DNA of 64,000 bases from an uncultured Odoribacter sp. (lineage in GTDB: Bacteria > Bacteroidota > Bacteroidia > Bacteroidales > Marinifilaceae). The first letter of the stretch is position 1; each line of letters begins with the position of its first letter. The notes beneath the pieces are model-generated. The model saw only the letters and a program-made list of their open reading frames with translations, made no database searches and was not told where the DNA came from. The position numbers and the translations under genes are program-made. The stretch lies in NCBI GenBank assembly GCA_944321145.1, contig CALUKF010000011.1, positions 1 to 64,000 of the forward strand, read 5' to 3'. This document shows positions 16,951 through 25,898 of this stretch, piece after piece.

Positions 16951-18297
16951 TTAAAAAGACACCATTACCCGCAACTGGCAGATGTGGAAATCAATCCCGT
17001 CCGGCATCGCCTCGCTCAGTGCCTTGCCGTTCATCGTAATCTGCCCCTTGGAGTCGGCATATTTATCATTGTCCATATAAGTATAATTCAAACCAATCAC
17101 CACATTGCGCACCGGCATCCAGTTCAACGCTGCCGCATACGACATCGCTTCCCCGCCCGTGATATACGCCCGCTCATCATGAAAATCATTCATATTGATA
17201 TGGCTCACTCTCCCTGCAATCTCCAGGCTTCCCCCTTTCCCGCGCTTGCCGAGTGTGCTGAACTCCGCCTCGTCGGGTGCATAACGCCGGTTTTCGCCCA
17301 AAATCATATAAGACAGCGTGGCATACCATCCGTTGAAAACAGCGTTGTCCAAACCGGTTTTCCGGTCACCGCCTTCATACATATAACGCGAGAGGTTCGT
17401 ATAAATATACTCCCCGTAAGCCAACCATTTGCGGTAGCGGAAGCCCGCCTCCACGCCTGCCACGGCGTAATGGTTCACGTTCTCAATCTCCGCCTGCACG
17501 AAACGCCGGCGGTCTACCCGGCTCTCCGGGAACGTGCGGAACAATGCTATCTTGTCATCCAAGCCGCCGACTGCCGGCACTTGGTAATTCGCATAACCGC
17601 CCACATGCGCCGTCCAATCCTTTTCCGCATCCGTTGACACTGCCGCCCGGGCAGCAATAGCCCAGCCGTCGTTCCCCCGGTTACGTTCCTTCTGCACCAA
17701 ATCCACCGTGCTGCCGAAGACACCGCCCGAGGCCCACCAATGCCTGCCCCAGCCCGTCACGGCAACACCCAGCCGACGCCCGTCGGCAAATGCCTCCACC
17801 GCCATCGGACGCTCTGCTAGCGAAAGATATTTCGAACTCGTCGTCCGCTCCATGCTCATCGGCACCTTAAAATGCCCCGCCTTCACCGACAGCCGTTCAT
17901 TGAAGCGATATCCCACAAACAAATCCTTAATCTCCAACTCATTGTTCGCAAAATCCAAATCCAGTTCCGCAAACCAATCCCGGAAAAACTCCGCCTTCAG
18001 CGCAAACCGCGCCCGGCGCACTATCACCCCGTTGCTGAACCGGAAATGCCCGTCGTCCTCCTCCAAATCCTTGTTCACCTTGGACGTCAACCCATCCACA
18101 TTCCCCACCGGCGCATACACTGCCGCGTCCAAATAAATCCGGTTATCCATCCACAAATGAAAATCCCTGTCCGGCGAAGCGAAATGCAGCTTCCCGTCCT
18201 TGAAATACACCTTGGCAGGCACCTTTTCTGCTTCCTGCCCCCATGCCATGCCGCCCGCCATAAGCGCAGCCAGCATCAATAAAATCTTCCTTTTCAT
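16951..18297 (-). CDS. Phosphate-selective porin (OprO/OprP family)
   Basis: 448 residues from the ATG at 18297 (MKRKILLMLAALMAGGMAWG); the frame is open 37 codons upstream but only this start gives a signal peptide. The barrel follows at once: VYFKDGKLHFASPDRDFHLW, RRARFALKAEFFRDWFAELD, LFVGYRFNERLSVKAGHFKV PMSMERTTSSKYL, ending in LRVMVSF with a terminal Phe. These are hallmarks of the trimeric polyphosphate/phosphate porin family. Heads the operon with the LTD lipoprotein and the phosphoesterase. Repeat element A copy 1 lies about 145 bp upstream of its start, so the promoter must be in the remaining 18298-18442 stretch or inside the element. Confidence 0.9.
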   Translation of the reverse strand: MKRKILLMLAALMAGGMAWGQEAEKVPAKVYFKDGKLHFASPDRDFHLWMDNRIYLDAAVYAPVGNVDGLTSKVNKDLEEDDGHFRFSNGVIVRRARFALKAEFFRDWFAELDLDFANNELEIKDLFVGYRFNERLSVKAGHFKVPMSMERTTSSKYLSLAERPMAVEAFADGRRLGVAVTGWGRHWWASGGVFGSTVDLVQKERNRGNDGWAIAARAAVSTDAEKDWTAHVGGYANYQVPAVGGLDDKIALFRTFPESRVDRRRFVQAEIENVNHYAVAGVEAGFRYRKWLAYGEYIYTNLSRYMYEGGDRKTGLDNAVFNGWYATLSYMILGENRRYAPDEAEFSTLGKRGKGGSLEIAGRVSHINMNDFHDERAYITGGEAMSYAAALNWMPVRNVVIGLNYTYMDNDKYADSKGQITMNGKALSEAMPDGIDFHICQLRVMVSF

Positions 18298-18442
18298 ATC
18301 ACTTTCATTTTTCGCCCGCAAAAGAACCCAAAACTTGTTACACTCATACGACAAAAATGTGACATTTCGGTTACACATTTTCGGAAAAAAGGACTCCCAA
18401 AACTCCAAATTCTAAAATTTCCATCTCAAACCTCCTTCGCAC

Positions 18443-18702
18443 CTGTCCAGCACCCGAGCAAAACAGGGTCAGAAGCTATATTTAAGTTACACTTAACTTA
18501 CAGTTGAGTTACATTTCATTTAGAGATAAACCTATTCTCAACCTATTATAAACCTATTATCATCTTATTCTAATATAATAAGAATAGGTCAAAGATTGCT
18601 TTTCATATAAACATCCTGTAATAGGAATCTAACTTATATGTAATTGAAGTGTAAAGGAAATACGGGCTTTACACATGCCTTGCACGGGTACCGGACAGCA
18701 GG
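18443..18702. repeat. Repeat family A, copy 1 (MITE-like, ~260 bp)
   Basis: AT-rich core (18484-18660) with GC-rich imperfect inverted ends: ctgtccagcacccgagcaaa (from 18443) and the inverse-related catgccttgcacgggtaccg (from 18674). The core is nearly identical over about 120 bp to copies at 27891 and 46841 and lies in the same orientation. It is built of 11-bp units, see the findings. No open frame. It lies between the divergent porin and alpha/beta hydrolase genes. Confidence 0.85.
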
Positions 18703-18801
18703 AGGATAGACGCGGACGTGCGGCAAGAATGCTACCGGGAGGGAAAAATGCAACGAAATCGGCGCGAATTTCCGCAACGATGTCCGGGGGATAGAGAAAT
18801 G

Positions 18802-18833
18802 TTTGGTGGAATGATTCTAAATTTTTATCTTTG
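18802..18833 (+). promoter_or_regulatory. Complete Bacteroidota promoter
   Basis: -33 TTTG at 18802-18805, 20-bp spacer, -7 TATCTTTG at 18826-18833. Transcription should begin near 18840, so the hydrolase start must be the ATG at 18867 rather than the upstream TTG. Confidence 0.8.
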
Positions 18834-18866
18834 TCGAGTATTTATATTGCAAAACGTATAAGAACT

Positions 18867-19739
18867 ATGCTTAGATACTTTATCGCATTTTTCCTTTGCC
18901 TCCCGGCTGTGGGGGCATTTGCCATTCTGCCGGACACCGCATACATTCTCCACCCGGAAGATTTAGGCTTAAAGTACCGGGACTTGGAAGTCACCACCCG
19001 GGACGGATACCACATTGCCACTTGGTTTTTCCCGGCACAATCCAAAGAGGATGCTGCCAAAGCATCGGGCAAACGCCCGACAATTATCATTTGCAACGGG
19101 GATGCAGGGAATATGTCCTACATGCAGCTCCCGTTGGCACAAGCATGGACGGCGGAAGGCTTTAACGTCGCCACGTTTGACTGGAGAGGCTTTGGGGCAA
19201 GCTCTCCATTCTCCATGGACAGGAACTATTTGTGCTATACGGAAATGCTGGAGGATTACCGGTCTGTCGTTCGTGCCGTCGCCCGGCAACCGGAAACTGA
19301 CAAAGATGCCTTGATTGTCATGGGCTGGTCAACGGGCGCCTATTTGTCCATGATGACTGCCTACCGCGAGAAGCGGGTAAAAGGCTTTATCGGACGGTCG
19401 CTCCTCACGGACTTTGAGGAGACCATACCGCTCCTCATGAAAGTCAAAGGAAAGACTCAAGAACAGCTTATCGTGCCGGAGGATTTTCCCGTTCAACAAT
19501 TGCCTGTACACATCGCGGGGCAATTCAAGAAGCCGGTATTTCTCATCGTCGGGGGAAACGACCAGCGCACACCTTTATGGATGAGCGAGAAAGTACTCAG
19601 CCTGTTGCCACGAGAAACGCCCCGGCAGTTAATGGTAGTCCCCCATGCCGGGCACGGCGGGCTGGAAGACCCGATTATCATGGATTTCGAAGGGTTTATT
19701 GAAAAAACAACTGCATTTATAAAAACACACCTTCAATAA
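18867..19739 (+). CDS. Exported alpha/beta hydrolase
   Basis: 290 residues from ATG 18867, fixed by the promoter at 18802-18833. Signal peptide MLRYFIAFFLCLPAVGAFAI. The serine hydrolase fold is visible: oxyanion region CNGDAGN (76-82), nucleophile elbow GWSTGA (Ser155), acid in VGGNDQRTP and catalytic His in VPHAGHGG near the C-terminus. Acts outside the cytoplasm on an ester or amide substrate that cannot be named. Resembles the family of YqkD/BAAT-type lipases with ITDGxxLxxW openings (TTRDGYHIATWFF). Monocistronic; the next gene is convergent. Confidence 0.88.
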   Translation: MLRYFIAFFLCLPAVGAFAILPDTAYILHPEDLGLKYRDLEVTTRDGYHIATWFFPAQSKEDAAKASGKRPTIIICNGDAGNMSYMQLPLAQAWTAEGFNVATFDWRGFGASSPFSMDRNYLCYTEMLEDYRSVVRAVARQPETDKDALIVMGWSTGAYLSMMTAYREKRVKGFIGRSLLTDFEETIPLLMKVKGKTQEQLIVPEDFPVQQLPVHIAGQFKKPVFLIVGGNDQRTPLWMSEKVLSLLPRETPRQLMVVPHAGHGGLEDPIIMDFEGFIEKTTAFIKTHLQ

Positions 19740-19807
19740 GCCTCAAGCAGCAACTTCATTGGGGCATTCTCCCCAACAAATGCCAAGAAATCATCCTCCA
19801 GAGGCGG

Positions 19808-21985
19808 CTAAAATTCCACAGTCACCGTCTTCCCGCGCGGGTGGTCGGACGGGAAGGGGATATCGAAATGCTTGCCGTCGATTTTGAGCGTGAGGCGGCT
19901 TTGGGCGTGGGTCGGGTCGGCAGCTTGGATTTGCCAGCGGGAACGCACTTTGCGGAGCATATAGATGCCCGGGGTAAGGAATTCCATTTGTAGGCTTTGC
20001 CCGGCTTCCAAGGATACCGGTTGATAGGCAACGACATAGAAAGTATTGCCCATGCGGACGGCTTGGGCAGCCTCATCGTTCCGGAGTACCCGGATGTTTT
20101 TCACCGGAAATGCTGCCGTCGCTTCGGCAGTGGAAGCAGGGAGAATCAGATATTGATAGCTTGCGTTCTGTCGCCTGCCGTGGCGGAGATAGAGGGCAAT
20201 GATTTCACCTTCCGCAGGGCGGGGCGCATAGCTGCCCATAAAATCGCTCCAATCACCGGTACGCCTCTCGGCAATTGCCACGCAAGTATCTGCTTGCAGG
20301 AGGATATAACCCGTGTTGTCATGGAAATAACGCTGCCCGGAGCGTGTGGCGACATGCGTGCCAATGAGCGGCGTCCAGGTCTTGCCCCGGTAAGCAAGCA
20401 GGTCGCCTCGCCTGACCCTTTGGTCTATGGAGGTGGTCATTGCCAGCGTGCTGTCGGTACCAATGCCTGCACCCAGGCAAAGCACGCAGTCTTCCGTAAA
20501 GACCCAGGATTTGCAGGCGTGCATTTTGTCGCGGTTCAACACCATGGCAGCCATGCCCGTTGTGCCGTCCGTCACGCCGCCCACGAATGCGCTTTGATTG
20601 CGCACATGCGCCCCGTAACGGCGATTGGCAGGGATGGGCGCATCGCTTTCGTAAGAGGTGATGCCGGGAATTTTCCGCCAGTCCCAGAGGGGAAAAATGT
20701 TTAAATATTCATCGCCGCGGCAATAGGTATAGAGTGCACCGTCGCCCATGTAGAAGCCTTTGAGGTTGTCCTCGTTGACTAATTCTGTGCCAATCACCCG
20801 TTCCGACGCCATCCGCAAGGAGCCCATCCAGCGGGCAGAGCGGTGAATGGTCTGGTCGGAATCCCAGAAATGCTTGTGGCCTGTGAAGTCGGTCTCGGCA
20901 CGTCCGGTGGTGTAGTTGTCTTGGAGGAAGCGGCTCATGGCTTCCATCTCCTCCGGGGCAAGAAGCCCTTGCATCAAAGTCTCCGTTGCAAAAGCCACGC
21001 CAAGGGACTTGTTGATTTGCGTGTTTTCAAACAGCTGGCGGTTGCAGGCATTCACGTCCATGTAGCCTTTCCAGATGACCCAGCGGAAGCCGTCAAGCAG
21101 CAGTTTGTTTAGGATGCCCTGCTGTTCGGGGCTCAAGGCAAGGGCTGTGCCGGCAAACAGCCGCGTGTACTCGCTCAGGGACGTCAGGTACGCCAGCCCG
21201 TAATTGCCGAATTGCTGTTGCGGTCCGTGCTGGTGAAAGCTCCAATCGCTTTTGATGCCCTCCGGCATATCGGTGCGAATCTCGGAAACAATGGTGTCGC
21301 GCGCCGCCTTGACCAAATCGTAATCATTCTGCAACAGCCCCCGAATCAAGACATTCCCGGCAAGCGCCACTTTGTTTTGCCCCGTCATGCCGAAGCGGGC
21401 TTTTGCCATAACTGCGATGGCTCCCTCCAATTCCTCCGGCGAAAGCAAGTCCTGCATGAGGAGCAACGCCGGTCCCAGCGTCTTGGGCACACCGATTTCA
21501 TTGTACCACCAATTGTTACAAACCGGCTTCTCCCGCAACCAATAGCCCAACGACTGATGCAAAGCGTGTTCAATACGAGCACTCCATTGTATATCATCCT
21601 TTTTGAGCCAATAGGCTTTGGCAAGCTTCTGGATGCGGGCAACGTGCTCATGCGTGCCCCAACCGGAGCGTTTGGAGTCGTGGTAATTGACATCTTCCCA
21701 CGTGCCATCCGGACGGAGAGCCGACAAATAAGTCTCTACATTCTTCCAGTCAAACGGATACCGCCGCCGGAGTTCCTCAACAATCAGGTCGGAAATTTCC
21801 CTGTCCCTGGGGACTTGGGAGAGAATCTCCACCAATTGCCGGTTGTTGTCCCCCGTGAGGGAGCGGATGTAATTCTCCCGCAAACGGTTCAATTCCTCCT
21901 GCGGGCTCTGTGCAGACACACTCCATGCCGCCGCCAAAGCGGCAACAAGCACCAATAGCTTCTTGCTCAAATTCATAAATCGCAT
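19808..21985 (-). CDS. Polysaccharide lyase, PL8-like (hyaluronate/chondroitin/xanthan lyase family)
   Basis: 725 residues with signal peptide (MNLSKKLLVLVAALAAAWSV, from the second ATG; an earlier ATG adds MRF). The N-terminal half is an alpha/alpha toroid carrying the family's catalytic groups: NNWWYNEIGVPK (157-168, catalytic Asn), SFHQHGPQQQFGNYG (249-263, catalytic His and Tyr), and DVNACNRQ. The C-terminal half is the beta-sandwich supersandwich domain (RNQSAFVGGVTDGTTGMAAM, FTEDCVLCLGAGIG). Cleaves acidic glycans by beta-elimination in the periplasm or outside. It is alone, not in a SusC/D locus, so the substrate (host glycosaminoglycan is likely) is inference. Confidence 0.9.
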   Translation of the reverse strand: MRFMNLSKKLLVLVAALAAAWSVSAQSPQEELNRLRENYIRSLTGDNNRQLVEILSQVPRDREISDLIVEELRRRYPFDWKNVETYLSALRPDGTWEDVNYHDSKRSGWGTHEHVARIQKLAKAYWLKKDDIQWSARIEHALHQSLGYWLREKPVCNNWWYNEIGVPKTLGPALLLMQDLLSPEELEGAIAVMAKARFGMTGQNKVALAGNVLIRGLLQNDYDLVKAARDTIVSEIRTDMPEGIKSDWSFHQHGPQQQFGNYGLAYLTSLSEYTRLFAGTALALSPEQQGILNKLLLDGFRWVIWKGYMDVNACNRQLFENTQINKSLGVAFATETLMQGLLAPEEMEAMSRFLQDNYTTGRAETDFTGHKHFWDSDQTIHRSARWMGSLRMASERVIGTELVNEDNLKGFYMGDGALYTYCRGDEYLNIFPLWDWRKIPGITSYESDAPIPANRRYGAHVRNQSAFVGGVTDGTTGMAAMVLNRDKMHACKSWVFTEDCVLCLGAGIGTDSTLAMTTSIDQRVRRGDLLAYRGKTWTPLIGTHVATRSGQRYFHDNTGYILLQADTCVAIAERRTGDWSDFMGSYAPRPAEGEIIALYLRHGRRQNASYQYLILPASTAEATAAFPVKNIRVLRNDEAAQAVRMGNTFYVVAYQPVSLEAGQSLQMEFLTPGIYMLRKVRSRWQIQAADPTHAQSRLTLKIDGKHFDIPFPSDHPRGKTVTVEF

Positions 21986-22137
21986 ATTTTAAGTTTCATT
22001 CCCTATTTGCAGTCCGTCCGGATGCTGCTCCTGCAAATTTGCAGAAAATATCGTTTCCACACAAGAAAAGCCGCCGCAATAAATGGAAATTTCCGCATAA
22101 AAATTCACATTGCCCTGTTTCCGGCTAAATTATTTCG

Positions 22138-22145
22138 TACTTTTG
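22138..22145 (+). promoter_or_regulatory. -7 box before the DAHP synthase gene
   Basis: TACTTTTG (TAnnTTTG type), 26 bp before the ATG at 22172. No -33 TTTG at the standard spacing. Confidence 0.5.
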
Positions 22146-22171
22146 CCGAAAGCAGTTTTAAACAGAAAAGC

Positions 22172-23260
22172 ATGATAGAATTCATAAAAGCAGACAGCTG
22201 GGGATTATTCGAGGGCATGCCCCGCCCGTGGGTGATTGCAGGACCTTGCAGCGCGGAGAGCGAAAGCCAAGTCTATGAAACGGCGGCAGCGCTGAAAACT
22301 GCGGGGATTGGCATCTTCCGCGCAGGGCTGTGGAAACCGCGCACGCACCCGGATTGCTTCGAGGGAGTCAGGGAACGGGGGCTGCCTTGGCTGGCACGCG
22401 TGCGCCGGGAACTGGGCATGCACGTGGCAACGGAAGTCGCCAATGCCCGGCACGTGGAAAAGGCTTTGGAGGCAGGCATCGACCTGCTGTGGATTGGGGC
22501 ACGCACGACCTCCAACCCCTTCGCAATCCAGGAAATAGCCGATGCCCTTCGGGGATGCGCGACTCCGGTGCTGGTAAAGAACCCGCTGACGCCCGACCTG
22601 GAGCTTTGGACGGGCGCATTGGAGCGATTGAGCCTGGCGGGCGTACGCCGGTTGGGGACAGTACACCGGGGATTCTTTGCCTACGGGCAGTCCCGCTACC
22701 GCAACCTCCCGCAATGGCAATTGCCCGTTGAAATCCGTCGACGCTTCCCCGACCTGCCGGTGCTCTGCGACCCAAGCCACATCGCCGGGCGGAGGGAATA
22801 TGTGCAGGAGTTGGCGCAACAGGCAATGGACTTGGGATTTGACGGGCTGATGGTGGAGTCGCACATCTCTCCGGAGCATGCCCTGAGCGATGCCGCACAG
22901 CAATTAACCCCTGCCGCCCTGCAGGAAATGCTGCAAACCCTCGTCATCCGGAGCGCGGATACCGAAAACCGGCACTACCGCGAAAGCATGGACGAACTGC
23001 GCCTGCGCATCGATGCCATCGACGACGAACTGATTGACCTGTTGGCTTCACGGCTGGAAATTGCCGACCGCATTGGCGAATACAAACGCCAGAACAACAT
23101 CACCATTCTCCAGACCGGGCGTTGGGAAAAGGTGTTGGAGCGGGTTTTCGCCCGCGGGGCAGAGCGGGGCTTGGACGCCGGCTTCCTCGCGCGCCTCTTT
23201 GCCCTGATACACCAAGCCTCCATCGACCGTCAAACGCAAGTCATGCACAAAGGGAAATGA
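22172..23260 (+). CDS. Bifunctional DAHP synthase / chorismate mutase
   Basis: 362 residues from ATG 22172; the longer frame starts in non-coding sequence. Residues 1-255 are a type I-beta (KDO8PS-like) DAHP synthase: AGPCSAES, RAGLWKPRTHP, LVKNPLTPDLELW, CDPSHIAGRREYV, DGLMVESH. Residues 270-362 are an AroQ chorismate mutase: LRLRIDAIDDELIDLLASRL, IADRIGEYKRQNN. It makes DAHP at the shikimate entry and converts chorismate to prephenate; the fused order (synthase then mutase) is the Bacteroidota form, where the mutase also gives feedback control. Monocistronic; a short cccgc/gcggg stem plus TTTT (23272-23302) may terminate it. Confidence 0.95.
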   Translation: MIEFIKADSWGLFEGMPRPWVIAGPCSAESESQVYETAAALKTAGIGIFRAGLWKPRTHPDCFEGVRERGLPWLARVRRELGMHVATEVANARHVEKALEAGIDLLWIGARTTSNPFAIQEIADALRGCATPVLVKNPLTPDLELWTGALERLSLAGVRRLGTVHRGFFAYGQSRYRNLPQWQLPVEIRRRFPDLPVLCDPSHIAGRREYVQELAQQAMDLGFDGLMVESHISPEHALSDAAQQLTPAALQEMLQTLVIRSADTENRHYRESMDELRLRIDAIDDELIDLLASRLEIADRIGEYKRQNNITILQTGRWEKVLERVFARGAERGLDAGFLARLFALIHQASIDRQTQVMHKGK

Positions 23261-23300
23261 CGGCCGGGAATCCCGCTACACCCCAAGCGTAACGCGGGTT

Positions 23301-24119
23301 TTAAATGGTCACGCCGAAGCCCACGGTGAAGACATGCACGTCGGGAATCGAGTTCCCCTTAAAAAGATTGGTCAACGCATAGCTGCCCCACACGGCAATG
23401 TGCTTGTAACCCATGCGTACCGTGGCGTCCACCTTGAATGGCACCACGTTGAAATTGCCCTTTGCCTTCTCTTTTTGCTTGTCCCCGTCGCTGTCCTCAT
23501 AAACCACTTTCGCCTTGGAGTGCATACGGATACCGCCGATAAAGCCGCCCGCGATGTAACATTGCTTGGATGCCTTTTTGGCTGCAGGAAACTGCACTTC
23601 CGCCAGCATCGGCACCGTCAGGTAAAAGTTTTTAAAGACGCTCCGCACCGTGTGGTCGTTGCCCTCAAAAGCCGTGCTTGCAGGCACCACCTTCCCGTCA
23701 ATCTTTGCAAGGGTCACGCCCGGATTGTCAAAACGGAGCCGCTGGTACTCCAAACCCAAGCCCGTCTGCAAACCAAAGTTGCCCCGTTTGTTCAAGTTTA
23801 TGGAATAATTGGCAAAATTAAACTGCATATTGAAAGAGCCGCACCGTTTCACTTCCAAGTCCTCCATCCCGTCGGGCAGGTTGACCAGATTCATAAACCC
23901 GATGTAATACCCTTTCCAATGCCCCTTGAAATTGCGGAAACTCCCGTAATCCCCGCTGCCGCCGAATGTCTTTTCCCCCACGGCAAAGAGTTCCGAGACA
24001 CTGAGTCCCTTCATCGCGCCGTTTCCGTCCTTGGCTTTTTTTGCCACGCTGTCCTGCGCGTTCTGCGGGAAAGCCGCCACAGCCGACAGCATACATGCTA
24101 AAAATAAAATCGCTCTCAT
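23301..24119 (-). CDS. Outer-membrane beta-barrel protein (PorT-like)
   Basis: 272 residues, signal peptide MRAILFLACMLSAVAAFPQN. After a charged stretch (SVAKKAKDGNGAMKG) come alternating beta strands: HWKGYYIGFMNLVN, GSFNMQFNFANYSINL, GNFGLQTGLGLEYQRLRFDN, KHIAVWGSYALTNLFKGNSI, ending VFTVGFGVTI. The pattern is that of PorT-like barrels common in Bacteroidales; ligand or partner unknown. Its ATG lies 4 bp after the stop of the 178-residue exported protein gene, so the two are translated together. Confidence 0.8.
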   Translation of the reverse strand: MRAILFLACMLSAVAAFPQNAQDSVAKKAKDGNGAMKGLSVSELFAVGEKTFGGSGDYGSFRNFKGHWKGYYIGFMNLVNLPDGMEDLEVKRCGSFNMQFNFANYSINLNKRGNFGLQTGLGLEYQRLRFDNPGVTLAKIDGKVVPASTAFEGNDHTVRSVFKNFYLTVPMLAEVQFPAAKKASKQCYIAGGFIGGIRMHSKAKVVYEDSDGDKQKEKAKGNFNVVPFKVDATVRMGYKHIAVWGSYALTNLFKGNSIPDVHVFTVGFGVTI

Positions 24120-24123
24120 AACG

Positions 24124-24660
24124 TTATGGATTTAAATGATTACTGTTTTCTTCGTCCGTAAAGGAGATGGAATTGAAAAACGTCTCACGTTTTTTCTGCA
24201 ACAGGTCAATATACCGGTTCTGGGCGCCGATGCTCGCCTGGTAAATGCGCCTTCCCTTGAAAATAAACCGCCGGTAATACGTCATCTCATACTTCCCCTG
24301 CGCCAGCGTATACTCCAATTCGCGGATAAACAGGCTGTCGTCCGGGACAGCCGTTTCCTGCTTCAGAACCGCGGTTTCCATGCCCAGCGTAGCAGCCTTC
24401 ATCATCTCATAAATCTGCCGCATCGCCAGGCTGTCCGTCGGAATCTCCGATGCCGAAAGGTCTGAACACACAATGCCCGCCACGCAGACCAAGTCCTTCG
24501 TCTGGTAAATCACAGAAGGTATGCCGTTTACGTCCTCCGTCCGCTTCTGCGGCGTATTCGGAAACAAAAAGGAGATACCCTCCGGGACATTCACCCGCAG
24601 CCAAGTCCCGTCCGGAACCACAAGGCACAAAGCCACCAAAAACACTTTCAAGATTCCCAT
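24124..24660 (-). CDS. Exported protein of unknown function
   Basis: 178 residues beginning MGILKVFLVALCLVVPDGTW, a signal peptide without lipobox. The mature part (VPEGISFLFPNTPQKRTEDV ... KYEMTYYRRFIFKGRRIYQA ... FFNSISFTDEENSNH) has the layout of small PsbP/DUF1795-like periplasmic proteins: an opening strand pair, long helix (SLAMRQIYEMMKAATLGMET), then a strand hairpin and a final FNSISF helix. That similarity is by eye only. It precedes and is coupled to the barrel gene, and the pair probably forms one envelope unit. Confidence 0.7.
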   Translation of the reverse strand: MGILKVFLVALCLVVPDGTWLRVNVPEGISFLFPNTPQKRTEDVNGIPSVIYQTKDLVCVAGIVCSDLSASEIPTDSLAMRQIYEMMKAATLGMETAVLKQETAVPDDSLFIRELEYTLAQGKYEMTYYRRFIFKGRRIYQASIGAQNRYIDLLQKKRETFFNSISFTDEENSNHLNP

Positions 24661-24789
24661 TTTCTCCGTATTTTTGCCGTAAAAATACGACTAATATTTG
24701 AGCTTTTAGAAATAATCGTCCTGAAACCTTCCCGCAGGCTGCATTTTTTAAGCCTTTCGACGGTTTTTAGGATTTTACCGGAATGAACG

Positions 24790-25788
24790 ATGAACATAGC
24801 AGGCATTGAAATAGGCGAACGCCCCCTGGTGCTCGCGCCCATGGAGGATGTCACCAATCCCCCCTTCCGCCAATTTTGCAAAAAATTCGGCGCCGACTGG
24901 CTCTACTCCGAATTCGTCTCCGCCGACGCTCTCGTGCGTTCGGTCAACAAATCGCTGAAAAAACTCACCATCGATGACGCCGAACGCCCCGTAACCATCC
25001 AGATATACGGGCGTTTCATCGACTCCATGGTTGAGGCGGCGCGTATCGTCGAGCAGGCGCACCCCGACTTCATTGACCTCAATTTCGGATGCCCCGTCAA
25101 GCGCGTCGCCCAGAAAGGCGCAGGCGCAGGGCTGCTCCGCGACATCCCCCTCATGGTGGAAATGGCGCGCCAAGTCGTGAACGCCGTGCACCTTCCCGTG
25201 ACCGCCAAGACCCGCCTCGGCTGGGACGCCGACCACATCCTCATAGACGACATTGCCGAACGCCTCCAGGACGTAGGCATCCGCGCCCTCGCCATCCACG
25301 GGCGCACGCGCGCCCAAATGTACACCGGCGAAGCGGACTGGGAGCCCATTGCCCGCGTCAAGAGCAACCCCCGCATCACCATCCCCATCATCGGCAACGG
25401 CGACATCACCACCCCCCAACGGGCAGCCGAAGCCTTCTCCCGCTACGGCGTCGATGCCGTCATGATTGGTAGGGCGACCATCGGGCGACCCTGGATATTC
25501 CGGCAAATCAAACACTATTTCGCCACCGGCGAGCTCCTGCCCGACCCCGGCGTCCGCGAGCAAATCGACATCCTCAAGCAACAAATCCTGCTCTCCGTCG
25601 AATGGATTGACGAAGTGCGGGGCTTGCTCCACATGCGCCGCCACATGGCAGCCATGTTCAAAGGGCTGCCCCACTTCCGCGACCTCCGCATCCGCATGCT
25701 CCAAGCCCCCGACCTCGCCGCCCTCTGGCAAGTCTTCGACGAAATCGAAGCCCGCTACGGCGACCTCCCGGCACAAACCACCGAATAA
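24790..25788 (+). CDS. dusB: tRNA-dihydrouridine synthase, DusB type
   Basis: 332 residues. FMN-binding TIM barrel with APMEDVTNPPFRQF (17-30), NFGCPVKRVAQKGAGAGLL with the catalytic Cys (about 100), TAKTRLGWD, IHGRTRAQMYTGEADW, IPIIGNGDITTP and MIGRATIGRPWIF, then the C-terminal helical tRNA-binding domain (about 245-332). Reduces uridines in tRNA D-loops using NADPH. The last codons and the stop lie inside the first unit of a 23-bp tandem repeat array (25770-25861). The complementary strand is also open because of strong codon bias; it is not a gene. Confidence 0.95.
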   Translation: MNIAGIEIGERPLVLAPMEDVTNPPFRQFCKKFGADWLYSEFVSADALVRSVNKSLKKLTIDDAERPVTIQIYGRFIDSMVEAARIVEQAHPDFIDLNFGCPVKRVAQKGAGAGLLRDIPLMVEMARQVVNAVHLPVTAKTRLGWDADHILIDDIAERLQDVGIRALAIHGRTRAQMYTGEADWEPIARVKSNPRITIPIIGNGDITTPQRAAEAFSRYGVDAVMIGRATIGRPWIFRQIKHYFATGELLPDPGVREQIDILKQQILLSVEWIDEVRGLLHMRRHMAAMFKGLPHFRDLRIRMLQAPDLAALWQVFDEIEARYGDLPAQTTE

Positions 25789-25861
25789 AAATGGTTCAAA
25801 CTACCGAACGATTTTGGTACAAATCACCGAACAAAATCGGTTCAAACTGCCGAATTGCAAA
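25770..25861. repeat. Four tandem 23-bp repeats at the dusB 3' end
   Basis: Units at 25770-25792, 25793-25815, 25816-25838 and 25839-25861 share the pattern GGtnCAAAcyaCCGAA followed by seven variable, mostly A/T bases. The dusB stop codon is in unit 1. The array ends 9 bp before the -7 box of the DUF4143 gene, so it could hold operator sites for that gene, or it may be a minisatellite. Confidence 0.8.
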
Positions 25862-25870
25862 ATAATTTTG

Positions 25871-25878
25871 TATCTTTG
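25871..25878 (+). promoter_or_regulatory. -7 box before the DUF4143 ATPase gene
   Basis: TATCTTTG, 20 bp before the ATG at 25899. The -33 position falls in the last 23-bp repeat unit and lacks TTTG. Confidence 0.55.
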
Positions 25879-25898
25879 CCCTGAAAATCAATGGAACT

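Noticed and set aside
24775-25776. Long minus-strand open frame opposite dusB
   Set aside because: It is a mirror of the GC-rich dusB coding sequence, has no recognisable domain, and dusB has complete family motifs.
25793-25861. CRISPR array interpretation of the 23-bp units
   Set aside because: Units are contiguous and diverged, without unique spacers of constant length.
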